NCBI GenBank assembly: GCA_964602415.1
Contig: CAZRQL010000011.1
Span: 30,739-94,738 of the forward strand
DNA: 64,000 nt
Source of the DNA: CAZRQL01 sp964602415
GTDB lineage: Bacteria > Bacteroidota > Bacteroidia > Cytophagales > Flammeovirgaceae
Reading direction: 5' to 3'
In this document: piece by piece, positions 1 to 8,200 of the stretch
How positions within the stretch are numbered: position 1 is the first letter of the stretch
How the letters are laid out: every line of letters begins with the position of its first letter
The notes under the pieces: generated by a model
Databases searched by the model: none
What the model was told of the DNA's origin: nothing
What the model saw: the letters and a program-made list of their open reading frames with translations, nothing else
Program-made: the position numbers and the translations under genes

Positions 1-78
1 ATAATTTAAGTAATAATTGTAGAGTCATAAAATACATACTACGAATAATGATTCAAAATATTTTATGATTTTTTAATA

Positions 79-1254
79 CTATATCTTAATTTTAAGTTTT
101 TTATCAAAAAAATCTATCCACATTTGACCTACTTGATCAATAGTAAATCTAGCTGCATTTTTTTTTGATTTATTATTCATAAGAATAAGTTTATTGTTGT
201 CCTTAGCAAGATCTATTACTTGTTTAGCCATGGCTTCGCAGTCAAAGGGAGGAATCAAAAATGCATCTTGTGAATCATTCACTATCCACCTCAATACTCC
301 ATAGCTTTCAAAAGCCACCGGAACTACTCCGTAACTTTGTGCTTCAAGAATTACATTTGGAAATCCTTCAAATGCAGAGGTCATAACAAAAATGCTGGCT
401 TTTTCATAATAGGGTTCAGGGACTTGGTAGCCTTCTATACGTACTCTAGGGATATTTTTTTTAATAATATCTTCTTCTATTTTTTTCTTATAAACACCAT
501 CACCAACAATTACAAACGTCCAATCAGGTAAATGACTATAAGTTCTTTCCCAAAAAGATAACAACAAATCTGATCTTTTTTGAGCGATGTCTAGCCGTCC
601 TACATATAGAATTATTTTTTCTTTCGTAGTTGGTTTCTCATCAACAAATGGAATAGAATTTGGTATGGAAATAATTTTTTCAGATTTATAGTTACCAATA
701 AAATAATTGACCTCTTCTAAATTTGGTGGTGCTAATAAAATAAAGTAATCATTTTTATCTAAAATAGCTTTCAAATAACTACTATGCTTAATTTTATGAA
801 TCTCTAAAAATACTCTTCTTCCCAATGAATTATTCAAAAATAATGATAATTTTTTTGGTACACTTCTTAAAAGGGTATCTTCTAGATTATTCTTTACACT
901 GAATAGGGAGTTTCTTAAACAGCCCAAAAGGTGGAATCCTAATTTTTTCTTATAATCATGTAGGGCATCCCGTATTTCGACTTCATAAGGCATTTGATTA
1001 ATAACAATATCGGGAATAAACTCCTTTAGAACTTGACAAAGTTTTTCAATGTTTAAATTATTTTTATTTTTACCTTTATGAATTGCATGATGAAGTGAAC
1101 CATATTCAACTTTTACGTGACCTGTATCAGAAAAGGAATAATAACTGACTGAAAATCCCTTCTCAGTAAAATACTTACCTAACTTGTAAGTAGTTCTTTG
1201 CACACCTCCGGCGTTTGGATTAAAAGCTGGAGTTAAGACAAATAAAATTTTCAT
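79..1254 (-). CDS. Glycosyltransferase family 4 (GT-B), polysaccharide cluster
   Basis: 391 residues, a normal length for a GT4 enzyme. The N-terminus reads as the GT-B first Rossmann strand followed by a Gly-rich loop (PNAGGVQR, residues 13-20). The C-terminal half has the nucleotide-sugar domain: ILYVGRLDIAQKR (about 215-227), IVGDGVYKKKIEE, and an EX7E signature in EGFPNVILEAQ (about 295-305). The family transfers a sugar from an NDP donor with retention, on the cytoplasmic face of the membrane. It is the last gene of the minus-strand polysaccharide operon, 46 nt after a sulfotransferase gene, so it probably adds one residue of the repeat unit. Donor and acceptor cannot be read from sequence. 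The region downstream (1-78) is AT-rich with nothing recognisable. Confidence 0.9.
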   Translation of the reverse strand: MKILFVLTPAFNPNAGGVQRTTYKLGKYFTEKGFSVSYYSFSDTGHVKVEYGSLHHAIHKGKNKNNLNIEKLCQVLKEFIPDIVINQMPYEVEIRDALHDYKKKLGFHLLGCLRNSLFSVKNNLEDTLLRSVPKKLSLFLNNSLGRRVFLEIHKIKHSSYLKAILDKNDYFILLAPPNLEEVNYFIGNYKSEKIISIPNSIPFVDEKPTTKEKIILYVGRLDIAQKRSDLLLSFWERTYSHLPDWTFVIVGDGVYKKKIEEDIIKKNIPRVRIEGYQVPEPYYEKASIFVMTSAFEGFPNVILEAQSYGVVPVAFESYGVLRWIVNDSQDAFLIPPFDCEAMAKQVIDLAKDNNKLILMNNKSKKNAARFTIDQVGQMWIDFFDKKLKIKI

Positions 1255-1300
1255 TAAGTTATGAATATTAAGAGATACTAAAAAAATTTACAGATTCGAG

Positions 1301-2323
1301 TTATTTGAGACTTAGTAGCTTCTTTATTGAACTAAAAATAGCTTTGATACGGATATAAAGTTTATTTTTTGAGTAATAATTTAAAGCACTCGAAATTTTA
1401 CTCATCTGATTTTCTGAAAAGCTGTAAATAATATTAGAATTTTCAGTTGATTCAGCTAAAATTTTTGTTTTTTTTGAATCCGGCAGATATAAATTAATTT
1501 TATCAAATATATATTCATACTTCAATAATATTTGATAGGCTTGATACTCATACTGTTTTTTCACTAAGTTATCATCAGCTTTCTCAGTATTTGAGGATAA
1601 CTCTTTGATTAGGCAGTGAGATATATTAGGAAACGTTGATTCCAAGGTTTGTATAATTTTTAATTCAGAAATACTTAGAGACTCATTAACTTTCAAATTA
1701 TAGTTCGTGGAAGGGAGTGAGACTTTGAGCCAATCGTCAAATAATATTTTCTGAATAATTTCCGAATTCTTATCATACTTCTCAAGATGCCAATTGATAT
1801 ATTGAATTGAATCAATAATATCCGGTAATTTTTTTATTACTTCAAGTGTCTCATAGTTTTTTTCTAACCAGACCTTGAAGTCTAATATCTTACCCGACTT
1901 GGCTTTGTGTCTGTAAAGGGATATGGCATGTGAAACAGGATCTCTTAAAAACAATAAACAGTTTACGGATTTAAACCCAACTTGAGTAGCTATTTTGAAA
2001 AGTAACTCGCTTCTATCTTTTAGAACTAATGAATTAACAATTCTCTCGTTAGAGAGAAATACTTTTGTGCAACCATACTTTTTTGCTCCATTAAGAGCTT
2101 TTTGTAGATATTTCTTTACTCTTGATGCTTTATATTCTAATAAGCTTTCTGCAAGTTCTTTAGCATTGCCTGCAGTTATTTTGCCTGCAAGCATTTCCTC
2201 TCCCCGTTCATAAATTGGAAAATATATCTTATTTTCTATAAGATATGATTGGTTTCTGGCCGAAAGTGTTTGAAGATATGAACTTCCGGTTTTGTTTGTT
2301 CCTATATGTATAAATAGTTCCAT
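1301..2323 (-). CDS. Sulfotransferase-like protein
   Basis: 340 residues. The N-terminal IHIGTNKTGSSYLQTL (about 5-20) looks like the PAPS 5'-phosphosulfate loop of the sulfotransferase fold, and CLLFLRDPVSHAISLYRH (about 120-138) fits the 3'-phosphate binding motif RDPxxxxxSxY. Known family members move a sulfuryl group from PAPS to a hydroxyl or amine. Twelve nt separate it from a second, more canonical sulfotransferase, and both sit between a flippase and a glycosyltransferase, so a glycan acceptor is likely. The C-terminal 120 residues show no motif I recognise. Some members of this type are annotated only as 'sulfotransferase domain' without tested activity. Confidence 0.75.
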   Translation of the reverse strand: MELFIHIGTNKTGSSYLQTLSARNQSYLIENKIYFPIYERGEEMLAGKITAGNAKELAESLLEYKASRVKKYLQKALNGAKKYGCTKVFLSNERIVNSLVLKDRSELLFKIATQVGFKSVNCLLFLRDPVSHAISLYRHKAKSGKILDFKVWLEKNYETLEVIKKLPDIIDSIQYINWHLEKYDKNSEIIQKILFDDWLKVSLPSTNYNLKVNESLSISELKIIQTLESTFPNISHCLIKELSSNTEKADDNLVKKQYEYQAYQILLKYEYIFDKINLYLPDSKKTKILAESTENSNIIYSFSENQMSKISSALNYYSKNKLYIRIKAIFSSIKKLLSLK

Positions 2324-2335
2324 GGTTTTTCCTTA

Positions 2336-3157
2336 TTAAAAATAGTTTGAATACTCTAAATATTCTTCTTCATATTCTTTTCGCAAAGCGGCTTTTATAT
2401 CATCAGGTGGAACAAACGTATTTTCTCGCATAAAAATGGCTTTATAAACAGGCCTTATATATTTTTCAATAAATTCGCCTTTAAATTTGCCAGCCACGAT
2501 ACGTTGGAATGAAGGAAAAATATGTGATCTTGATATATTTTTATGTGGAACAATATCTAAATCTATTTCTTTTTCATCTAAAAATTTGAATAAATGATTT
2601 ATTTCTGGTTTAGTTTCCTTTATTAGCTTTTTGAAGCTGACTATATGAATTCTCTCTTTACCAAGTGCTTCAGTCCATATTTTAATATATTTCACATATT
2701 TACCATGTTCTATTGCGTATTTTTGTTCTTCTATTTCGTAAAACCCGGACTTAACTTTATTAATATAGTCTTCAAATTTGGTATCAAAACTAATTTTTTT
2801 ACCAAAATAGTATTTATAGTTGCTAATGAATCGTTCAACTGGATCTCTTATTATGAATATAACTTTAGAATCAAGATGATTTTTTACATATTCTAGAGCT
2901 GTATTTTGGTAGAAATTTAGAACAGAGCCCTCTATTCTGTATCTATAGTCGGTTGCGTTAGAAGGATAGAATATATTCCAAGAGCTATTTGGGTTTGAAA
3001 TATTCTTTAGAGAATTGTAATGCGAATTTTTTTTATCTACTAAAAAGAAAGTTTCTTTAGGTTTAGTTCCGATTATATTTGGATGATTTGCCAATATGTC
3101 AAACAGTGTCGAAGAGCCACATTTTTGAAAACCTACTATAAATAAGTTTGGTCTCAT
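2336..3157 (-). CDS. Sulfotransferase domain protein (PAPS-dependent)
   Basis: 273 residues, close to the usual cytosolic or heparan-type sulfotransferase core. It opens with LFIVGFQKCGSSTLFDIL (5-22), the 5'-PSB loop, followed by HPNI and KPKETFFL as in carbohydrate sulfotransferases. VIFIIRDPVERFISNYKYY (about 98-116) is the 3'-phosphate motif. The expected role is transfer of sulfate from PAPS to a sugar hydroxyl of the polymer or its lipid-linked precursor. It lies 40 nt after the flippase gene and 12 nt before another sulfotransferase. Two adjacent sulfotransferases suggest sulfation at two positions. Acceptor specificity is inference from position only. Confidence 0.85.
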   Translation of the reverse strand: MRPNLFIVGFQKCGSSTLFDILANHPNIIGTKPKETFFLVDKKNSHYNSLKNISNPNSSWNIFYPSNATDYRYRIEGSVLNFYQNTALEYVKNHLDSKVIFIIRDPVERFISNYKYYFGKKISFDTKFEDYINKVKSGFYEIEEQKYAIEHGKYVKYIKIWTEALGKERIHIVSFKKLIKETKPEINHLFKFLDEKEIDLDIVPHKNISRSHIFPSFQRIVAGKFKGEFIEKYIRPVYKAIFMRENTFVPPDDIKAALRKEYEEEYLEYSNYF

Positions 3158-3197
3158 TTTAATTAATTTTATTTTTCAGGATATATTAGAACAGATA

Positions 3198-4469
3198 TTA
3201 AAAGTTTATCCATGGTAGAGGATAGTACCTTACTGAAAGGATGATAGCAATAATAAGCTTTATAAAAGATGCAATGAGCATAATTGTAATCGCACCATAT
3301 ACACCATAAATTGGAATGAATATTATAGAAGAAGTAACATGAAATAATGCCACTAAGAATATAGATGTTCCTAAATAAGTGGTTTTTTTCTCAAAAATAA
3401 CATAAGCAGAAAATATTTTGTAGAGGGCGTATAAGTAAGTATTTATGATTAAAAATGGGATATAATTGATTGCATCTTGATAATCTTCACGCAAAAAGTA
3501 TTTAACTAGTACAATAAATAAAAAGTTTAGAGCAATAAGAGCAAACCCAACTATAAGCATAATTTTATAGTTATTCTTCACTATTTGCTTTTTTTCTTTT
3601 TCATCTTTTATTTTTACCAATCGCTGGTATAAACTTGGAATATAAGTAGCAAATAAAGAATCTACAAACATATCGCAAACCGTAGTAATTGATATTGCCA
3701 AAGAATATATCCCATTTGCGCCTAAACTTATTGATTTTGTTATTAGGATTTTATCCATACCTTTCCTAAGAAAAGGTGCAAGACTCTGCGGAACTAAAGG
3801 TAAACCAAGAGAAAAATATTCTTTGAAGTCTTTAGAAGAAAACTTTTTGGGGAAATTATATTTTAAAGCAATATATCGAAATGAAATAAAAAACATTACC
3901 ACACTCGTAATAATCGTACTGTATATTCTTCCCTGCCAAGACAATAGTAGTATTGCTACAAATAAAATAGAAAGTGCGCCAGTGAGAAAAGTATTAATCA
4001 TTTGAAAAAATGCAAATCTCTTAGGATTTTCTTCCAATCTTAATAATGCTGAACGTAATTCTGAAAAGCTATTGAGAAATGAGATAAAAACGGCTATAAT
4101 TATCCAAAAAAATTCAATCTGAGTGAATTCATATATTCTGTCTTTTAAAACAATTACCAGAAGCAAACAAAAAATCGCTACTGAGATTTTTATGTAGATT
4201 ATGTTGGATAGCTTTACGTTCCTTACTTCTGTTGTATCTTTATAGTAGTCTGATTGAAATATTTCGGACAACCTCATGTTAATCAGTGAGGTAAAAAGTC
4301 CAGTTACTACAAAAAAATTACTAATAATTCCATAATCCTCTTTTGATAGATAGTTTGCGATAACGATAAGAACCAAGAAAGGGATGGCTTTTGCTATACC
4401 ACCGGAAGTTAGGTAGATCAGGAAGTTTCTAAATAACTTATTTTTTAGAAGTATCTTTAGCTTAATCAC
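3198..4469 (-). CDS. Oligosaccharide flippase (Wzx / MOP superfamily)
   Basis: 423 residues with about 12 hydrophobic segments and the N-terminal LTSGGIAKAIPFLVLIVIANYLSKEDYG pattern (read in two parts around residues 20-47) typical of polysaccharide biosynthesis MOP transporters. The role is to flip undecaprenol-linked repeat units across the inner membrane. Its start lies 2 nt after the stop of the upstream epimerase gene, so the two are co-transcribed and probably translationally coupled. The reading frame is clearly more AT-rich than the housekeeping genes to the right, as usual for capsule loci. Being in the same operon as sulfotransferases, it may handle a charged repeat unit. A polymerase (Wzy) is not visible in the window. 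Confidence 0.88.
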   Translation of the reverse strand: MIKLKILLKNKLFRNFLIYLTSGGIAKAIPFLVLIVIANYLSKEDYGIISNFFVVTGLFTSLINMRLSEIFQSDYYKDTTEVRNVKLSNIIYIKISVAIFCLLLVIVLKDRIYEFTQIEFFWIIIAVFISFLNSFSELRSALLRLEENPKRFAFFQMINTFLTGALSILFVAILLLSWQGRIYSTIITSVVMFFISFRYIALKYNFPKKFSSKDFKEYFSLGLPLVPQSLAPFLRKGMDKILITKSISLGANGIYSLAISITTVCDMFVDSLFATYIPSLYQRLVKIKDEKEKKQIVKNNYKIMLIVGFALIALNFLFIVLVKYFLREDYQDAINYIPFLIINTYLYALYKIFSAYVIFEKKTTYLGTSIFLVALFHVTSSIIFIPIYGVYGAITIMLIASFIKLIIAIILSVRYYPLPWINF

Positions 4470-4471
4470 AA

Positions 4472-5539
4472 CTATTTTTTGAAATAATAGCTATACCATT
4501 CAACAAATTTTCTGACTCCTTCTTTGACGCTTGTTTGGGGTCTGAAACCGACATACTCCTCCAAGGCAGAGGCATCGGCATGAGTAGCGGGCACATCGCC
4601 AGGCTGAATATCCATATAATTTTTCTTGGCGGTCTTTCCTAAAGCCAGTTCCAATGCTTCTATGTAGTCCATAAGTTGAACAGGCGATGAATTGCCAATG
4701 TTGAATATTTGATAAGGTGCACTTGAGCGATCAGACCTTGGGGATTCCCCATTCCAGGTAGGATCGGGTTGAGCCGGTTTGGGGATAAGTCTGAAAATAC
4801 TTTCTACGATGTCATCCACATAGGTAAAGTCTCTAATCATTTTACCATGATTGAATACATTGATAGGTTGGTCTTTCAAGATAGCATCTGCAAACAAAAA
4901 CAGAGCCATATCCGGCCTACCCCAAGGGCCGTAAACTGTGAAAAACCTGAGTCCCGTTGTGGGCATTCTAAACAAATGGCTGTATGAGTGAGCCATCAAT
5001 TCATTGGCTTTTTTGGTGGCCGCATACAGTGCCATTGGATGCTCCGTAGGGGTGCTTTCTTTTAAAGGCATCTTTGTGTTTAGCCCGTAAACGCTGCTGG
5101 TACTTGCGTAAATCAGGTGTTTGGCTTGGCTATGTCGTGCCCCTTCAAGAATACTCAAAAAGCCTTCGATATTTGATTGGGTATAAACTCTGGGTTGCTC
5201 TATACTGTACCTTACACCAGCTTGAGCCGCTAAATTGACAATACAATCAAACTTTTGTTGACATATAAAATCAACAATAAAATCATGATCAGATAAATCC
5301 GCTAAAACAAAACTGTAATTGGGATATAGACTGCTTTTTTCGAGGTTTTTGGCTTTGAGATTTTCAAACTCTATCCCGTGAGTTTTAAGTCTGGCGTGTT
5401 TTAGATTAACATCATAGTAATCATTTATGTTGTCAAGTCCAACAACCTCTAACCCTTCGTTTATCAATCTTTTGGCAAGATGAAAACCTATGAAGCCCGC
5501 AGTTCCGGTGACGAGTATTTTTTGAAAATTATGGCTCAC
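4472..5539 (-). CDS. UDP-glucuronate 4-epimerase-type SDR
   Basis: 355 residues of the extended SDR family. VTGTAGFIGFHLA (10-22) is the NAD-binding GxxGxxG loop, and DNINDYYDVNLKHARL (36-51) is the segment that distinguishes UDP-glucuronate/UDP-galacturonate epimerases. YAATKKANE (about 172-180) carries the catalytic YxxxK, and RFFTVYGPWGRPDMALF follows. It should invert C4 of a UDP-uronic acid. The upstream dehydrogenase could supply the oxidised sugar nucleotide, so the pair yields acidic building blocks. A TviC-like activity on UDP-GlcNAcA cannot be excluded. It follows a 143-nt non-coding gap after upxY and precedes the flippase by 2 nt. Confidence 0.88.
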   Translation of the reverse strand: MSHNFQKILVTGTAGFIGFHLAKRLINEGLEVVGLDNINDYYDVNLKHARLKTHGIEFENLKAKNLEKSSLYPNYSFVLADLSDHDFIVDFICQQKFDCIVNLAAQAGVRYSIEQPRVYTQSNIEGFLSILEGARHSQAKHLIYASTSSVYGLNTKMPLKESTPTEHPMALYAATKKANELMAHSYSHLFRMPTTGLRFFTVYGPWGRPDMALFLFADAILKDQPINVFNHGKMIRDFTYVDDIVESIFRLIPKPAQPDPTWNGESPRSDRSSAPYQIFNIGNSSPVQLMDYIEALELALGKTAKKNYMDIQPGDVPATHADASALEEYVGFRPQTSVKEGVRKFVEWYSYYFKK

Positions 5540-5625
5540 TTTAGATTTAGTTAAGATTCTATGTATAGTATTTTTATTTCTAAAAAATTAATAAGATTAG
5601 ATAAATTAGTTATGGCTTCGCCACG

Positions 5626-5653
5626 TTACTCACACATTTCTGAGTAATTGTGT
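5626..5653 (-). promoter_or_regulatory. Hairpin pair in the gap after upxY
   Basis: In the 143-nt gap between upxY and the epimerase gene there is a perfect 7-bp inverted repeat, TTACTCA (5626-5632) with TGAGTAA (5641-5647). An overlapping alternative pairs ACACA (about 5632-5636) with TGTGT (5649-5653). The two foldings are mutually exclusive. No TAnnTTTG box is seen on the minus strand here, so transcription must come through from upxY. A pause or attenuation site for UpxY-modified polymerase is a plausible reading, but it is inferred from position and the hairpins alone. Confidence 0.4.
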
Positions 5654-5682
5654 CTAAATATAGCAGAAAAGTGTACAAAATA

Positions 5683-6180
5683 CTAAGCCAAAGCAGAAAT
5701 TTTTTCTACACTTGTGTTGCGGGTATCAACTGTTACCATTAACCCCAAATCCTCAATAATTAGTAATAATTTTTTGTCTTGAATGGAATATACCTTACCG
5801 GTTTTACCCATTAAAGCCCCATTTTTCAGAATAATTCTATCTTCGATTGTGAATGATTGAGTACTGATTGAAGAATGGTCAAACTCATTGAGCCAAAGTT
5901 TTATGGTATTGATTTCTTCCTCTTTAACAATAGCCGGTCTGCTCAACCAAAAAAGATACCTAACAACACCATGAGCAGCGAAAACCTTTTGCCGCTCATT
6001 TTCAGCAATATTGACAAAGCAATAGGATGTAAAAAGAGGCTCTTCAATGATTTTTATCCTGTCAGACCAATTGCGTTTTTTCTTAATCGTAGGGCAATAA
6101 GTTTCTATACCCATTGAGTTGAGCTGAAGAGAAACTTTTTTCTCATTTCTGGGCTTAGTGTATAAAACAAACCAAGGCAT
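5683..6180 (-). CDS. upxY: UpxY-family transcription antiterminator (NusG-like)
   Basis: 165 residues from ATG 6180, where MPWFVLYTKPRNEKK matches the NusG N-terminal domain. An in-frame GTG at 6189 would add three residues. The NGN domain covers about 1-100, including ETYCPTIKKK and EEPLFTSYCFV. The KOW-like C-terminal segment is about 110-160 (ILKNGALMGKTGKVYSI). UpxY proteins of Bacteroides bind the 5' leader of their own capsule operon and prevent premature termination. Here the gene lies inside the operon, 11 nt after the sugar dehydrogenase gene and before the epimerase-to-glycosyltransferase block, so it likely licenses expression of the latter. No UpxZ-type inhibitor gene is visible next to it. 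Confidence 0.9.
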   Translation of the reverse strand: MPWFVLYTKPRNEKKVSLQLNSMGIETYCPTIKKKRNWSDRIKIIEEPLFTSYCFVNIAENERQKVFAAHGVVRYLFWLSRPAIVKEEEINTIKLWLNEFDHSSISTQSFTIEDRIILKNGALMGKTGKVYSIQDKKLLLIIEDLGLMVTVDTRNTSVEKISALA

Positions 6181-6191
6181 AATATACACGA

Positions 6192-7463
6192 TTAGAGTCT
6201 TGCGTTAATTAGGTTAGGGTTTAGAAAACCTTTTACATCATAGATAATCGAATTCTTTTCTTTTAATTTAGAAAAATCTATATCCTTAAATTCATTGTGA
6301 GACACTGCTAAAATGATGGCACTGTAGGTCTTATCAGGCAATTGATTGGTGACATTAATGCCGTATTCATGCATTACTTCCTGAGCAGATGCCCAAGGAT
6401 CGAACACATCAATATTTGTATGGTAAGTTTTTAATTCGTTGTAAATATCTATAACACGGGTATTTCTTATGTCCGGGCAGTTTTCTTTAAATGTAATTCC
6501 CAGTAGCAAGATATTGGCATCAATGATTTTAATATCTTTTTTAATCATCAATTTAACCACCTCGTGGGCTACATAAGCCCCCATGCCATCATTAAGGCGA
6601 CGACCAGCCAAAATAATTTCGGGATGGTATCCCACTTCTTGGGCTTTCTGAGCCAAATAATAAGGATCGACACCGATGCAGTGCCCACCGACCAAGCCCG
6701 GTTTGAATTTAAGAAAATTCCACTTTGTGCCGGCGGCTTCCAAGACAGAATGTGTATCCAAACCCATCAGATTGAATATCTTAGCCAATTCATTGACGAA
6801 GGCAATATTAATGTCGCGCTGGGAATTTTCAATGACCTTAGCCGCTTCGGCTACCTTGATACTGGCAGCTTTAAACGTGCCTGCAACGATGATTGATTTG
6901 TAAAGATTGTCAACTACTTCTGCTACCTCTGGGGTTGAACCTGAAGTAACTTTGAGTATTTTTGTTACGGTGTGCTCTTTGTCGCCTGGATTGATTCGCT
7001 CAGGAGAATAACCACAGAAAAAATCAACGTTGTACACCAAACCGGATACCTTTTCTAAAACCGGTACGCACTCATCTTCTGTTACGCCGGGGTAAACAGT
7101 TGATTCATAAATAACTATATCACCTTTTTTAAGTACAGAGCCTACAGTATTGCTTGCTTTGTAAAGGGGGGTCAGGTCAGGACGGTTGTATTTGTCTGTG
7201 GGGGTTGGTACAGTAACGATGAATACATTGCAATCAGCGAGTTTAGACTTATCATCGGTTGGTTTCAGCCCGGCACGGAGGGCTTTGTTCAAATGCTCGT
7301 CATCCACTTCCAGGGTCGCGTCATGTCCTTCATTAAGTTGTGCAATTCTTTTTGAATTGATATCAAAGCCAATAACGGGGTATTTGAAAGCGAATTCGAC
7401 AGCCAAAGGCAAACCGACATAACCAAGACCAATAACAGCTATTCGTTTATTTTGTGTAGTCAT
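6192..7463 (-). CDS. UDP-HexNAc/UDP-hexose 6-dehydrogenase (WbpO/TviB type)
   Basis: 423 residues from ATG 7463 (MTTQNKRIAVIGLGYVGLPL). A longer frame to 7535 exists, but the extra 24 residues are not family-like. GLGYVG is the NAD-binding loop, IVTVPTPTD the conserved strand, KVAEAAKVIENSQRDINIAF the helix with the catalytic Lys and Asn, and GLVGGHCIGVDPYY carries the nucleophilic Cys. The enzyme oxidises C6 of a UDP-sugar to a uronic acid with 2 NAD+. The ~420-residue form with these motifs resembles UDP-GlcNAc/GalNAc dehydrogenases (WbpO, TviB) more than UDP-glucose dehydrogenase. Its start overlaps the end of the regulator gene by 17 nt, so translation is probably coupled. Confidence 0.9.
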   Translation of the reverse strand: MTTQNKRIAVIGLGYVGLPLAVEFAFKYPVIGFDINSKRIAQLNEGHDATLEVDDEHLNKALRAGLKPTDDKSKLADCNVFIVTVPTPTDKYNRPDLTPLYKASNTVGSVLKKGDIVIYESTVYPGVTEDECVPVLEKVSGLVYNVDFFCGYSPERINPGDKEHTVTKILKVTSGSTPEVAEVVDNLYKSIIVAGTFKAASIKVAEAAKVIENSQRDINIAFVNELAKIFNLMGLDTHSVLEAAGTKWNFLKFKPGLVGGHCIGVDPYYLAQKAQEVGYHPEIILAGRRLNDGMGAYVAHEVVKLMIKKDIKIIDANILLLGITFKENCPDIRNTRVIDIYNELKTYHTNIDVFDPWASAQEVMHEYGINVTNQLPDKTYSAIILAVSHNEFKDIDFSKLKEKNSIIYDVKGFLNPNLINARL

Positions 7464-7995
7464 ATTCAGATTCCCAAATAAGTAGTAAATGTTCAGACGT
7501 GTTTTTTTTGTAGTTCTCAAACTCAGATGGCTCAAAGATAATGTACCTTATCTTTCTTCCAATTAATGTTTCTGATTTAGCAACGAGATTGAGTAAATAA
7601 TGTTTGTCAATTTCTGTCCCGATAAAAAGTAGATCTATGATGTTGGTGTCAATCCCTTTTGCAAACCCACCACACAAATAAACAGATTTCAATTTGCCAA
7701 GTTTCAAACTAATTTGCTCAATAACCCTATCTATGCCCACATATTTACGCACAATTGATTGTAAATCACTAAAGAGAGGGTGGGATACATTGGCCTTAAA
7801 CAGTTTTTTGTTTCCTTCGCTGTAAGATACCAACATACCTGCTTGCTCAAACTTATTGAGTTCCAGCCTTATAGAATTGGAACTTTCTCCGAACTCATTT
7901 TCCAAACTCCGCAAATGACTGCTTAGATTCCCATTCAAAAAGAACTTAAGTAAAAGTTTGATGCGCGTTTTGGAAGTGATGAGAGTGTCTAACAT
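7447..7995 (-). CDS. wHTH regulator with degenerate nucleotidyltransferase-like domain
   Basis: 182 residues from ATG 7995 (MLDTLITSKTRIKLLLKFFL), the usual beginning of this Bacteroidota family; ATG 8016 would add seven residues but lies only about 5 nt from the predicted transcription start. Residues 1-75 are an ArsR-like winged helix (FGESSNSIRLELNKFEQAGML). Residues about 95-175 resemble the small MNT nucleotidyltransferase fold, GGFAKGID...IIDLLFIG. The first Asp of the catalytic DxD is replaced (IID), so it is probably a ligand-sensing or dead enzyme domain. First gene of the polysaccharide operon, with a good -33/-7 promoter upstream. It presumably controls this operon; target site and ligand are unknown. 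Confidence 0.8.
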   Translation of the reverse strand: MLDTLITSKTRIKLLLKFFLNGNLSSHLRSLENEFGESSNSIRLELNKFEQAGMLVSYSEGNKKLFKANVSHPLFSDLQSIVRKYVGIDRVIEQISLKLGKLKSVYLCGGFAKGIDTNIIDLLFIGTEIDKHYLLNLVAKSETLIGRKIRYIIFEPSEFENYKKNTSEHLLLIWESEYDYTK

Positions 7996-8026
7996 TGAGC
8001 TGTTTTTTTTACTCATTATTTGAGTA

Positions 8027-8057
8027 CAAAATTATTTCAAAAAAAGGATAATACAAA
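8027..8057 (-). promoter_or_regulatory. Bacteroidota -33/-7 promoter of the polysaccharide operon
   Basis: On the minus strand TTTG (8057-8054), a 19-nt spacer and TAATTTTG (8034-8027) match the TTTG/TAnnTTTG consensus of the phylum exactly. Transcription would start near 8020, 4-5 nt before ATG 8016 and about 25 nt before ATG 7995, which favours the latter start. Confidence 0.7.
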
Positions 8058-8163
8058 AAAACGAAACACTTTTTTTACGAATTTCAAACAAAAAGGTTTC
8101 TTCTTCATTGAAAGAATCTCTCAATTTAGAAGTTGGTGCGGGGCTTTAATGATTTTATTGTGT

Positions 8164-8171
8164 TAAATTTG
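8164..8171 (+). promoter_or_regulatory. -7 box TAAATTTG before the DUF1573 gene
   Basis: A perfect TAnnTTTG ending 2 nt before ATG 8174. Transcription would begin near 8178, downstream of that ATG, so the next ATG at 8201 is the better start. No clear -33 TTG is present at the right distance. Confidence 0.45.
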
Positions 8172-8200
8172 TAATGAAAAATTGCATAAACATATTGATT

